DNA from: JAGOTP01 sp964415465 | GTDB taxonomy: Bacteria > Patescibacteriota > Patescibacteriia > 2-12-FULL-60-25 | Reading direction: 5' to 3' | DNA length: 47,438 nucleotides | NCBI GenBank assembly: GCA_964415465.1 | Contig: CAYQAL010000003.1 | Location: 1-47,438 of the forward strand | Shown: piece by piece, positions 9,090 through 16,269 of the stretch | Layout of the letters: each line of letters opens with the position of its first letter | Numbering within the stretch: position 1 is the first letter of the stretch | Notes under the pieces: model-generated | What the model saw: only the letters and a program-made list of their open reading frames with translations | What the model was told of the DNA's origin: nothing | Database searches by the model: none | Program-made: the position numbers and the translations under genes

Positions 9090-9437
9090 CTACCGGGTCC
9101 CGGTCTCACGCTCCAGTTCGCGCATGTCGCGCTCGAATTCACGCATGTCGCGCCGGAACTCGCGCTCGCCCTCCTCCAGGTCCCGGTCCATGGCCTCCAT
9201 ATCACGCTCGAGCTCGCTTCGAGCCCGGCGTCTCTCAGCGTGCGCCCTGGCGCGGGTGCGCCGGGTCTCGCGGAGCGTCTGCTGAAGTTCGCGCCGGGTG
9301 CAGGGGCGCACCATGGGACCTACACGGACCCAGCACTCGTAGCGCTGGGCGATCGTGGTCGGCTGCTCGTTGACGAACGATGTGGACGGCTACCCATCGG
9401 CAGTCATCGAGAGAACGAAGGCCAGTACCTTGAACAT
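9090..9437 (-). pseudogene. Island 1: exported Arg/Glu-rich coiled-coil protein with in-frame UAG
   Basis: On the minus strand a strong Shine-Dalgarno (GAGGAGGAGCTG) precedes ATG at 9437, followed by a short signal-like peptide (MFKVLAFVLSMTADG). Codon 16 is TAG (9392-9390). The same frame then stays open for 99 more codons, giving a tail of charged coiled coil with near-exact 7-residue repeats (RDMREFE, RDMRELE; 21-bp DNA repeat at 9111-9152). A CAG-to-TAG change would explain the stop. The piece downstream of M at 9314 could be a separate start, but it has no evident ribosome site. Base composition and codon use (GCC, CGC, GAG) differ sharply from murB and hpf. No family recognised. Either a decayed acquired gene, readthrough, or a sequence error. 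Confidence 0.55.
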
Positions 9438-9476
9438 CGCAGCTCCTCCTCGGTGTGATACGAATCGTGCGCGGAG

Positions 9477-9505
9477 AATATAATAAAATACTTTGAAAAA
9501 AGCAA
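9477..9505 (-). promoter_or_regulatory. Promoter for island 1 gene
   Basis: On the minus strand, TTGCTT (9505-9500), 17-nt spacer, TATATT (9482-9477). The AT-rich promoter ends exactly where the GC-rich island begins, about 40 nt upstream of the island ATG. Confidence 0.5.
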
Positions 9506-9514
9506 GTTTGCTTA

Positions 9515-9550
9515 GGGAGAAGGCGACTGAGAGAATTGTCCCTTTTCTCC
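9515..9550. other. Hairpin in the hpf upstream region
   Basis: GGAGAAGG (9516-9523) can pair with CCTTTTCTCC (9541-9550), with a small bulge. It lies about 50 nt before the hpf start and could be an RNA leader element or a terminator. A short palindrome AAGCAA-gt-TTGCTT (9500-9513) precedes it. Confidence 0.35.
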
Positions 9551-9601
9551 TCAAGCGTTATTCTTAAAGGGCAGGTTTTGCTCTCTCCCTATCCACCGTC
9601 T

Positions 9602-9925
9602 ATGACCATCAACATTACCTATCACGGAATTGATTCGACGCCGGCTATTGCTCAGTATGTTGAGGAGAAAATGCAGGGGTTAGACAAGTATTTCGATGGA
9701 ATTAAGCATATTGATGTCGAGGTTGGGATGACGACACATCACCATCAGAAAGGGGATATTTTTGCGTGTAAAACAGCTGTAGATACCCTGAAAGAGGTGA
9801 TTCGTGTTGAAAAAGAAGCAGATGACCTCTATAAGGCTATTGATAAGGTTCGTGACCATTTGCGGGCCGAATTATCCTCTTTAAAGGAGCGTATTCAGGA
9901 TCGTCATCAGGCCGGAAACGAATAA
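9602..9925 (+). CDS. hpf: Short ribosome hibernation-promoting factor
   Basis: 107 aa S30AE-fold protein that binds the small subunit decoding channel and silences ribosomes under stress. The sequence MTINITYHGIDSTPAIAQYVEEKM through DRVLRAELSS-like helix (KVRDHLRAELSSLKERI) covers the single N-terminal domain. The C-terminal dimerisation domain of long HPF is absent, so it is of the short HPF/YfiA type. The start is ATG after CCACCGTCT; an upstream extension to 9536 has no homology. A terminator follows, so it is probably a one-gene unit ahead of secA. Confidence 0.88.
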   Translation: MTINITYHGIDSTPAIAQYVEEKMQGLDKYFDGIKHIDVEVGMTTHHHQKGDIFACKTAVDTLKEVIRVEKEADDLYKAIDKVRDHLRAELSSLKERIQDRHQAGNE

Positions 9926-9940
9926 AATGGCTTAATAAAG

Positions 9941-9970
9941 CGAAAAACGGGCCAATCGGTCCGTTTTTCG
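9941..9970 (+). terminator. Terminator between hpf and secA
   Basis: CGAAAAACGG (9941-9950) and CCGTTTTTCG (9961-9970) form a perfect 10-bp stem with a 10-nt loop; the arm ends in a T-run, so it can work on both strands. Confidence 0.75.
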
Positions 9971-10015
9971 ATTGCTGGACGATTTGGCTCTGAATCGCTA
10001 CCATCCTGCAGACGT

Positions 10016-12718
10016 ATGTCTTTCCTGAACAAACTCTTTGGAGATCCAAATGCCCGTGAAGTAAAGCGCTTAGAGGTAATCGTGAACCGGATTACGGCCC
10101 TTGAGCCTGGAATCCAAACCTGCACGGATGAAGAGCTAAAAGCTCGTGCCTTGCGCTTGAAGGAAGAAGTCCAAAACGGACGATCTTTGGACGATGTCTT
10201 AGAAGAGGCCTTCGCTCTGGTTCGTGAAGGATCTCGCCGCGCCACCAAGCAGCGCCATTACGATGTGCAGCTCATGGCAGGTGTCGCGCTTCATCGTGGG
10301 AACATCGCGGAAATGCGTACGGGTGAAGGAAAGACGCTCATGGCTACCGCGCCTGCTTTTTTGAATGCGCTGACCGGAAAAGGGGTACATGTTGTGACAG
10401 TGAACGATTACTTGGCTCGACGTGATGCGGTGTGGATGGGTCAGGTGCACTACGCGCTTGGACTTTCGGTTGCGACGATTCAGCATGGGGCGAGTTTTAT
10501 CTATGATCCGACCTTCAAAGCGGAGCCGAAGCATGATGAAGAGCGTGATGAGGTAGGGTCTTTCCGTGTCGACATGGATTACCTTCGTCCCGTAACGCGC
10601 CGTGAGGCCTACGCAGCCGATATTACCTATGGAACGAATAACGAGTTTGGCTTCGATTATTTGCGCGACAATATGGCGGCGAGTGCGGCGCAGAAAGTTC
10701 AACGCGGGTTGAACTACGCGATTGTGGATGAAGTCGACTCGATTTTGATCGATGAAGCGCGCACTCCGCTGATTATTTCGGCTCCAGCCCAAGAGCCTGA
10801 GCAGTTATACTACCGCTTTGCAGAGCTTGTTACACAGTTGATTGAAAAAGAGGATTACACGGTGGATGAGAAACTTCGCACGTCTTCGATTACGGAAGCC
10901 GGTATTGCGAAAATGGAAGGTTGGCTTGGCATTGAGAACATGTATAGCCAAGGTGTTCGTTTGGTTCATCACCTAGAACAAGCGCTTCGTGCGCATGCGT
11001 TGTACCGCCGTGACCGTGATTACGTCGTAAAGGATAATGAAGTCATTATTGTTGATGAATTCACGGGGCGTTTGATGCAAGGTCGTCGTTACTCGGAAGG
11101 CTTGCACCAAGCGATCGAGGCCAAGGAGCGCGTCACGATTCAGCGTGAATCCGTAACACTCGCAACGATTACGTTCCAGAATTATTTCCGTTTGTACGGA
11201 AAACTGGCTGGTATGACGGGTACTGCCGCTACTGAAGCCGAAGAGTTCTACAAGATTTACAAACTCGACGTCATCACGATTCCAACCAATAAACCAAGTC
11301 AGCGTAAAGACTTGCCAGACTTGTTATATCGTAACGAACTTGGGAAGTTTAAAGCCGTGGCAGCAGAGATTAAGCGTCGCCATGCTCTTGGTCAGCCGGT
11401 CTTGGTTGGTACAGCGAGCATCGCAAAAAACGAAGTCTTGAGTGAGCTCCTCACCCAAAACGGTATTCCTCATAATGTGCTGAACGCCAAGAACCACGAA
11501 CGTGAAGGTGAAATCATTGCGCAGGCTGGTCGTCGTGGCGGCGTGACCGTTGCAACCAACATGGCTGGTCGTGGGGTCGACATCATTTTGGGTGGAAATC
11601 CACCAGATAAGGCAGAGGCTGAAGCCGTGCGTGCATTGGGCGGCTTGCATGTCATCGGTACAGAACGTCACGAATCACGTCGCATTGATAACCAGTTGCG
11701 TGGTCGCGCAGGTCGTCAGGGAGACCCTGGAACGACGCAGTTCTACGTTTCAACCGAAGACGATTTGATGCGTATCTTCAGTTCAGATCGCATGAAGAAG
11801 GTCATGGAAGTCACGAAGCTACCAGAAGACGAAGCGATTCAGAATGTGGTGCTCACGAAGGCGATCGAGTCGGCGCAGCACAAAGTTGAAGGCCACAACT
11901 TCGATATTCGTAAACATGTGCTTGAGTACGACGATGTGTTGAACAAGCACCGCACGGCGATCTACAAGAAGCGCAACGAAATCTTGGCGGCCGCCGAAGA
12001 GCCGACCAAAGAAGGCGAGCGTCCATTGAAGAAGTTTGTCATGGACATGTTTGAACAGGAAGTGGAACAATTGGTGGCTGCGTGCACCGTTGCCGAAGAC
12101 GTTTCCTCTTGGGAACTCACGCGCTTGGCGGAAGCGAGCAAGATGATCTTGCCTCAGGATGTGACGGTTGAACTCCCAACGCTCGATGAAAAAGCGCTTG
12201 AAGGAGAGGGGCAGGCACAAGCCCGCACGAAGTTGGTCGAGGCGCTTATGAGTGCGGTAAAGAAGGCCTATCAAGCCTTCGAAGACCAGATCGGTGACCA
12301 GGTTTCGCTTGCTGAAATTGAGAAAATCATTCTTCTTCGTTCGATGGATGATCTCTGGATCGAGCACTTGGAGAACATGGAGTACTTGCGCCGTGGGGTG
12401 AATTTGCAGGCCTATGGTCAGCGCGATCCATTGGTTGAATACAAAAAAGAAGCCTATCAGCGCTTCCAGGAGTTGCAGAACCTCATCCAGCAGCGCGTGA
12501 CACATACGGTCTTTAAAGTGAAGTTTGTGCGTGAAGCAGCTGAAGCTGAAGCGAATAAAGTAGACACGCTCGCTCCAGCGGCGCAGGTAACGGGTGGGGA
12601 AGACGTCGAGCAATTTGCGCAGAAAGAGGTGACAGGCGCAGATCTCAAAAACGCTGGCCGCAATGATCCATGTCCATGCGGTTCCGGAAAGAAGTTTAAG
12701 AAGTGTCATGGAGCGTAG
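10016..12718 (+). CDS. secA: Protein translocase ATPase SecA
   Basis: Motor ATPase that pushes unfolded preproteins through SecYEG. 900 aa, full length. Walker A is MRTGEGKTLMA (about residue 100), then TVNDYLARRDA, Walker B region DEVDSILIDEARTPLIIS, and helicase motifs including TNMAGRGVDIILGG and RGRAGRQGDPG. The helical scaffold/wing domains follow. The C-terminus carries the zinc-binding SEC-C motif NDPCPCGSGKKFKKCHG. The start is GTATG after GCAGAC, with no Shine-Dalgarno. It is flanked by terminators on both sides, so it is probably monocistronic. It makes export of the secreted proteins predicted in this window possible. Confidence 0.98.
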   Translation: MSFLNKLFGDPNAREVKRLEVIVNRITALEPGIQTCTDEELKARALRLKEEVQNGRSLDDVLEEAFALVREGSRRATKQRHYDVQLMAGVALHRGNIAEMRTGEGKTLMATAPAFLNALTGKGVHVVTVNDYLARRDAVWMGQVHYALGLSVATIQHGASFIYDPTFKAEPKHDEERDEVGSFRVDMDYLRPVTRREAYAADITYGTNNEFGFDYLRDNMAASAAQKVQRGLNYAIVDEVDSILIDEARTPLIISAPAQEPEQLYYRFAELVTQLIEKEDYTVDEKLRTSSITEAGIAKMEGWLGIENMYSQGVRLVHHLEQALRAHALYRRDRDYVVKDNEVIIVDEFTGRLMQGRRYSEGLHQAIEAKERVTIQRESVTLATITFQNYFRLYGKLAGMTGTAATEAEEFYKIYKLDVITIPTNKPSQRKDLPDLLYRNELGKFKAVAAEIKRRHALGQPVLVGTASIAKNEVLSELLTQNGIPHNVLNAKNHEREGEIIAQAGRRGGVTVATNMAGRGVDIILGGNPPDKAEAEAVRALGGLHVIGTERHESRRIDNQLRGRAGRQGDPGTTQFYVSTEDDLMRIFSSDRMKKVMEVTKLPEDEAIQNVVLTKAIESAQHKVEGHNFDIRKHVLEYDDVLNKHRTAIYKKRNEILAAAEEPTKEGERPLKKFVMDMFEQEVEQLVAACTVAEDVSSWELTRLAEASKMILPQDVTVELPTLDEKALEGEGQAQARTKLVEALMSAVKKAYQAFEDQIGDQVSLAEIEKIILLRSMDDLWIEHLENMEYLRRGVNLQAYGQRDPLVEYKKEAYQRFQELQNLIQQRVTHTVFKVKFVREAAEAEANKVDTLAPAAQVTGGEDVEQFAQKEVTGADLKNAGRNDPCPCGSGKKFKKCHGA

Positions 12719-12741
12719 TGCGTGTTGATGAAGTGTGGAAA

Positions 12742-12768
12742 AGCTCTCGCCTTGGCGAGGGTTTTTCT
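12742..12768 (+). terminator. Intrinsic terminator of secA
   Basis: CTCTCGCC-tt-GGCGAGGG followed by TTTTTCTTG. Strong stem plus T-run 25 nt after the secA stop. Confidence 0.85.
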
Positions 12769-12793
12769 TGTAATACGCATGAAGTCGGAAAAG

Positions 12794-12821
12794 TTGCGTG
12801 CTAAAGACGCTCTTGTAACTA
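12794..12821 (+). promoter_or_regulatory. Possible promoter for island 2
   Basis: TTGCGT (12794-12799), 16-nt spacer, TAACTA (12816-12821). GC-rich sequence begins just after it. Weak match, placed by its position at the island border. Confidence 0.35.
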
Positions 12822-12874
12822 TGTGTCCGTGCGCGGTCGCTGTTCAAGCTAGACCTGCTCACGGAGGAACCAGA

Positions 12875-12979
12875 GTGCGAAAAAAGGCATTTCACTGTCG
12901 AATTCGGCTCCCGAAGATTCACCGCATGCGTCGCCGCTGGCGGCCGCGCGTTGATCTGAGGAGGTGCCCCGGTTACTAA
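12875..12979 (+). CDS. Island 2: candidate 34-aa Arg-rich small protein
   Basis: GTG start preceded by ACGGAGGAACCAGA, a good Shine-Dalgarno at normal spacing. The product is VRKKAFHCRIRLPKIHRM... ending RCPGY, strongly basic (about a third Arg/Lys) with two cysteines. No family recognised. Support is only the ribosome site and an open frame of 34 codons, so it may be chance. It would be the only ORF of island 2, which otherwise looks like structured RNA. If real, the charge suggests nucleic-acid or membrane binding. Confidence 0.3.
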   Translation: MRKKAFHCRIRLPKIHRMRRRWRPRVDLRRCPGY

Positions 12980-13004
12980 AGGGGGTTGTTTCACCCACAT
13001 TCCT

Positions 13005-13160
13005 GCGCCGATACTTTCATCGGCGCGACTCGCCTCATCGTGGGCGGGTAGGCACTGACCACCGGTCGACGCCCGCAAGGGCAGCGCCGCGCTCGAAAGA
13101 GCATCGAAAGATGTGAGGTGTTGAACAAGAGGTTTGGCCGCCACCTCGCTAAGGCGGCCA
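13005..13160 (+). ncRNA. Island 2: row of six hairpins, candidate structured RNA
   Basis: Consecutive stems: GCGCCGAT/ATCGGCGC (13005-13026); CGCC/GGCG (13031-13046); GACC-acc-GGTC (13057-13067); GCCC-gcaa-GGGC (13071-13082); GCTC-gaaa-GAGC (13091-13102), which competes by one base with CATC-gaaa-GATG (13102-13113); and TGGCCGCC/GGCGGCCA (13135-13160). Three of the loops are GNRA tetraloops. I checked for RNase P RNA (GAGGAAAGTCC core), tmRNA, SRP and 6S signatures and saw none. The region runs from 26 nt after the small ORF to 15 nt before the next gene. A folded RNA or a complex 3' end is likely; strand is taken from the promoter and ORF. Confidence 0.45.
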
Positions 13161-13162
13161 CT

Positions 13163-13168
13163 TATAAT
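13163..13168 (+). promoter_or_regulatory. -10 box for a leaderless PPC-domain mRNA
   Basis: Consensus TATAAT seven bases before the ATG at 13176, so transcription should begin at or next to the start codon. Confidence 0.6.
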
Positions 13169-13175
13169 CTAGGCT

Positions 13176-13577
13176 ATGCAGCAGTTTTCTTTTCGTCTCA
13201 CACCTGGACAAGATCTTCGATTAGAGATTGAAGCGGTAGCCAAGCGCGAACAGTTGAGCGCGGGCTGTGTTTTATCATTGGTTGGAAATCTCTCTCATGT
13301 CGTGTTGCGGATGGCGGATGGAAAGACGGTGAAAGAATGGGATAGGTCGTACGAGATCGTGTCTGCAACCGGGACGATCTCACCAGAGGAGTCGCATATT
13401 CATATTGCTGTATCGGATCAGGAAGGGAGTGTAATCGGCGGTCATCTAAAAATGGGATCGATCGTTGGTGTAACGTGTGAAGTCGTGCTCCTCGCGTTCG
13501 ACGATGTGCTGTATAGCCGTGAATTCGAAGCCTCGACTGGATATGATATGTTGGTTGTGAAGAAACCAAAAACTTAA
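13176..13577 (+). CDS. PPC/DUF296 domain protein
   Basis: 133 aa, a complete stand-alone PPC (plants and prokaryotes conserved, DUF296) domain. Bacterial members form trimers and some are fused to AT-hook DNA-binding motifs in plants; the biochemical role of single-domain bacterial forms is unknown. Visible hallmarks: LRLEIEAVAKREQLSAGCVL, SHIHIAVSDQEGSVIGGHL and the C-terminal T(C)EVVLLAF strand. The histidines in SHIH and GGHL match the conserved metal-site region. Start at ATG just after a consensus -10, so probably leaderless. Separated by only 3 nt from the YqfO-like gene, suggesting an operon. Confidence 0.85.
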   Translation: MQQFSFRLTPGQDLRLEIEAVAKREQLSAGCVLSLVGNLSHVVLRMADGKTVKEWDRSYEIVSATGTISPEESHIHIAVSDQEGSVIGGHLKMGSIVGVTCEVVLLAFDDVLYSREFEASTGYDMLVVKKPKT

Positions 13578-13580
13578 ACT

Positions 13581-13922
13581 ATGCCTTCACGGATAAAAAT
13601 TGTCGTGTATGTGCCCGAGTCGCATGCGGATGAATTGCGTCAGGCGATGGGGGACGCAGGTGCAGGTGTGATTGGAAATTATTCGCATTGCACGTTTACA
13701 ACCAAGGGCGTTGGTCGCTTTTTGCCAATGGAAGGAGCTCATCCAAAGATCGGAAAAGTGGGGATGTACGAGGAGACGGAAGAAGAGCGTATAGAAACGG
13801 TGTGTACGCGTGATCGATTAGATGAAGTGCTCAAAGCTATTCGTCGTGCGCATCCGTATGATGAAGTCGCTTTTGACGTCTATCCAATCGAAGAAGTGAT
13901 CATGCCAAAACGGGAAGCCTAA
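13581..13922 (+). CDS. YqfO/CutA-like (PII-fold) domain protein
   Basis: 113 aa. It matches the small regulatory domain that is inserted in or fused to Nif3/YqfO proteins and also occurs alone: KIVVYVPESHADELRQAMG, GAGVIGNYSHCTFTTKGVG, GRFLPMEGAHPKIGK, and the C-terminal AHPYDEVAFDVYP. The fold is ferredoxin-like and related to CutA/PII; ligand unknown. The main Nif3 metal-binding domains are missing, so it is a free-standing version. Starts 3 nt after the PPC gene with ACTATG. Confidence 0.8.
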   Translation: MPSRIKIVVYVPESHADELRQAMGDAGAGVIGNYSHCTFTTKGVGRFLPMEGAHPKIGKVGMYEETEEERIETVCTRDRLDEVLKAIRRAHPYDEVAFDVYPIEEVIMPKREA

Positions 13923-13962
13923 AGCTGCTCGAGAATGAGCGGTGAGATGGTACTCTGTAGAG

Positions 13963-14352
13963 ATGGAGATGTTGAACCTTGAACGAACTCGATTGCAGCC
14001 CGCGCCTGAGCTTTGGAAAGCGATGAATACCCTTGGCTGGGGGAGGCATGAGCAGACGATTTTTGAAGCGGAACGTGTGCCCACGATCCCGTCTGCTCAG
14101 GATATTTCTTCACATATTCCGCGTGTGATTCGAGTTGATCCGCTCGTGTGGAATACGCGGCTCATTTGTTTACGCATTAAACAGGGCGAAGATGGCACGT
14201 GGACCGTTGGTTATCACAAAACACAGCTTATGAAAGGGCATATGCCCGGACGGTTTTTGATAAAGCAGTTAACCTGGCATTCAAAACGACTGGTGGATGC
14301 GCTGGCGGCGTGTTGGATTGGGTTGAAGGAGCAAGGCTTGTTACCGTCATGA
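13963..14352 (+). CDS. Hypothetical protein (129 aa)
   Basis: No family recognised. The sequence has a mixed alpha/beta look with a Trp-rich middle (ELWKAMNTLGWGRHEQ, DPLVWNTRLICLRIKQGEDGTWTVGYHK) and no signal peptide or membrane helix. Start chosen at ATG 13963 because an extended -10 (TGGTACTCT) ends 6 nt upstream, fitting a leaderless mRNA; a GTG at 13942 and ATG at 13969 are alternatives. The stop codon lies inside the hairpin that borders island 3 (14349-14381), so the native C-terminus may have been changed by the insertion. Confidence 0.6.
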   Translation: MEMLNLERTRLQPAPELWKAMNTLGWGRHEQTIFEAERVPTIPSAQDISSHIPRVIRVDPLVWNTRLICLRIKQGEDGTWTVGYHKTQLMKGHMPGRFLIKQLTWHSKRLVDALAACWIGLKEQGLLPS

Positions 14353-14381
14353 ATGTCCGAGCTTCGGGCGTTCATGACGAG
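14349..14381. repeat. Hairpin closing island 3
   Basis: GTCATGAA and TTCATGAC arms (14349-14356 and 14374-14381) continue through G-U pairs to a second stem around GTCCGA/TTCGGGC. No U-tract. It includes the stop codon of the upstream native gene and is the left border of GC-rich island 3. Confidence 0.65.
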
Positions 14382-14497
14382 CGGGGAGAGCAGGCGGCTC
14401 TGCCCCAGGTAGGAAGGTGCGGAGAAGGAGTGGAAGGATCGCACCAAGGGTACTCGTCGTTGGTCAGCGCTGAGGGGCGGGGAGTGAGCGACTGGAG

Positions 14498-14872
14498 TCA
14501 GCGCTCGGGCGCGTGGCACGAGCGGCAGGAGTCCCGCATCTCCTGCTCGGGCAGGATCGGCATGATCGTCATCTCGACCAGCCGACCGTTGAAGATGACG
14601 GGTACCGTGATGGCTTCGCCACCGCAGGTCGACTCGCTACCGGGTGACGGCTGCCGAACCTCCCGCAGGCCGTACGTCTCCATCACGAACCGGGTCTCCT
14701 CCACCATCTGCCAGCAGACGGCGGTCTCGATCGTGCCTCCGCACGGGTCGGCCTCGACCGTTCTGTACTCGTACACGATGATCGGGATGTCTCGGGGCTG
14801 GAGCGCGTCCGGCTCCGGCGGGACGTTGTTGCAGCCGAACGCGAGGGCGATGACACAGAGCAATCGTCGCAT
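14498..14872 (-). CDS. Island 3: small predicted lipoprotein
   Basis: 124 aa. Starts MRRLLCVIALAFGC, a short signal peptide with a lipobox-like AFGC, so the mature protein may be lipid-anchored at Cys14. The remaining ~110 residues contain six further cysteines (two near DPCGGTIETAVC, one in STCGG, and CRSCH near the end) and no known domain; CRSCH recalls but is not a full CxxCH heme site with certainty. A strong Shine-Dalgarno (GGGAGGAGAGAGGA) precedes the ATG, unlike neighbouring genes, and GC-rich codons dominate. It is transcribed against its neighbours from a promoter at 15010-14982. Probably acquired from a high-GC bacterium. Confidence 0.6.
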   Translation of the reverse strand: MRRLLCVIALAFGCNNVPPEPDALQPRDIPIIVYEYRTVEADPCGGTIETAVCWQMVEETRFVMETYGLREVRQPSPGSESTCGGEAITVPVIFNGRLVEMTIMPILPEQEMRDSCRSCHAPER

Positions 14873-14981
14873 GGCGGTCCTCTCTCCTCCCAGGGCGGTG
14901 TCCCAATGACACGGTTAGAAAAGCCCCGTTCTCTTGTGTTTTCAAGAGAAAACACCAAAAAACGACGTTCTTCAACCCATG

Positions 14982-15010
14982 ACGATAGTTCTCTCAAGCG
15001 GCTTTGTCAA
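14982..15010 (-). promoter_or_regulatory. Promoter for island 3 gene
   Basis: Minus strand TTGACA (15010-15005), 17-nt spacer, TATCGT (14987-14982). The leader down to the ATG at 14872 contains two hairpins (TTCTCTTG/CAAGAGAA at 14929-14950 and GTGTC/GACAC near 14898-14911) before the Shine-Dalgarno. Confidence 0.55.
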
Positions 15011-15076
15011 TTGAGAAGAAGAGAAGAGTGATCCTTTCGAACACCTCTTCGGGTATACTAAGACTATTCTTATAGT

Positions 15077-15817
15077 ATGAGTATGTTCACTGCTTCTCCT
15101 GAAGAGTTGGCAATCCAGGCGAAAAAAGCCGATCGTCGTCGTGAAGCTGCTCCTCTGCTCGAAGGACGAAGAGCGAAGCTGTCTGAAGATCCGCGGGTTC
15201 AGGAGATCGTGAAAGATGTGCGATTGGTTGTGGATGAAATGAAGTTTGAGCATCCTGAAGTAATGGGGTTTGGGATGTTTGGGTCGTTAGTAAAAGGATA
15301 TGCCAAGCCTACTTCTGATATAGATGGATTTTTATATATTGATGTAGATCAAGGGCTGTTAGGGGCGGATTCCACGCAAAAACCGATCACGTACTCTGAA
15401 TGTGCGAAAGTGCTGAGTGAAGAATTTGTTCACAGATTGCAGAAGAAAGGAAGAGTAATCGATCATGTGTTTGTTGGGAGGTTGGATAAGAAATTTCTTG
15501 ATTCTCAACTATCGAATCCAGGAAAGCGCTCAGCTGAGTACTTGGCTCGTTTCTTTATGCTTTCAATTGGAAAGGAGATTCTCCCGTATCGAGAGAGAAT
15601 TCTTGATCGAATATCTCAGCTGGGGACGAATCAGCAAGAGATATTCAGCGTGATGATGGATGAGCTATCTCGTTTGGAAAATACTGGATTTCCAGATGAA
15701 GTTGTGAAAGAACGACGGAAGCTCTACCCAAAAACAGTCGAGGAGGCTCGTGTTTATTTTCTCGCGCTGCAACCTTCGCCAAAGGTGGCGGAGCCTTCGC
15801 GGCGTGAAGTTGCTTAA
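15077..15817 (+). CDS. Nucleotidyltransferase-fold protein
   Basis: 246 aa. The middle carries the polymerase-beta-type nucleotidyltransferase signature GMFGSLVKGYAKPTSDIDGF, i.e. GS...D-x-D with two metal-binding aspartates (near residues 85-88). Such domains transfer NMP groups to antibiotics, proteins or RNA, but the substrate here cannot be told. The N-terminal 50 residues are charged and helical; the C-terminal 100 residues are helical and may form the substrate-binding part. It is not a short MNT antitoxin-type protein and no HEPN partner is adjacent. Upstream TATACT and a small ACTAT-TCTT-ATAGT palindrome end at the ATG. Followed after 5 nt by the Nudix gene. Confidence 0.7.
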   Translation: MSMFTASPEELAIQAKKADRRREAAPLLEGRRAKLSEDPRVQEIVKDVRLVVDEMKFEHPEVMGFGMFGSLVKGYAKPTSDIDGFLYIDVDQGLLGADSTQKPITYSECAKVLSEEFVHRLQKKGRVIDHVFVGRLDKKFLDSQLSNPGKRSAEYLARFFMLSIGKEILPYRERILDRISQLGTNQQEIFSVMMDELSRLENTGFPDEVVKERRKLYPKTVEEARVYFLALQPSPKVAEPSRREVA

Positions 15818-15822
15818 ACTCT

Positions 15823-16266
15823 ATGCCTATTGAACGCTATCAAGTCTCTCTCAAAGCCATTATTCGTGATCCACGTGGTCATGTATTGGGCTTAAATGGA
15901 AAGATCGGAGGATTATTTGAGGGCTATTACGATATTCCAGGTGGTCGCATCGATGAATCTGAATTCAGAACGCCGTTTTTTGAGATCATCCAACGAGAAG
16001 TTCAAGAAGAGCTTGGTCCGGAGATTCGTTTTTCGCTTGATTCGACCCCGGTTGCGCTAGGACGTCATGAATCTCGGGATGGATTTAAGGTTCTGTATGT
16101 CTTTTTCGAGGGAGTCGTCGAAGATCCAAACGTAGCCATGGAGATAAGTCACGAACATGTTGGATGGGCCTGGCTCGATCTTTCAAAACAGCCTCTGGAA
16201 AAGTTGTTTACATCTGGGATCTTGGAAGGAATGAAACAATGGTATACTGCTCGCCACGAACCCTAG
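15823..16266 (+). CDS. Nudix hydrolase
   Basis: 147 aa enzyme of the family that hydrolyses nucleoside diphosphates linked to another group. The Nudix box is seen as GGRIDESEFRTPFFEIIQ then REVQEELG, so the Glu/Arg metal-binding core REVQEEL is intact, but about three extra residues sit between the first Glu and the REuxEE part (consensus Gx5Ex7REuxEExGu). The start is CTCTATG, 5 nt after the nucleotidyltransferase gene; a coiled-coil gene follows after 3 nt, so a three-gene operon is likely. Substrate unknown. Confidence 0.8.
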   Translation: MPIERYQVSLKAIIRDPRGHVLGLNGKIGGLFEGYYDIPGGRIDESEFRTPFFEIIQREVQEELGPEIRFSLDSTPVALGRHESRDGFKVLYVFFEGVVEDPNVAMEISHEHVGWAWLDLSKQPLEKLFTSGILEGMKQWYTARHEP

Positions 16267-16269
16267 CCT

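Noticed and set aside
9001..9482. Transposon ends for island 1 (GCACGA at 9001 and TCGTGC at 9466; TATAA at both sides)
   Set aside because: Only 5-6 bp, not at the same distance from the borders, and no similar ends at the other islands.
11819..13144. 441-aa minus-strand ORF opposite secA and island 2
   Set aside because: It is antisense to the well-supported secA over most of its length, has no family features, and its upstream part runs through the hairpin row. Shadow frame.
12841..13160. RNase P RNA in island 2 (GAGGAA and GGGTAGGC look familiar)
   Set aside because: The universal GAGGAAAGTCC core and its 3' partner are absent; only short chance matches.
15077..15817. MNT/HEPN toxin-antitoxin
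   Set aside because: Protein is longer than MNT antitoxins and no HEPN gene is adjacent.
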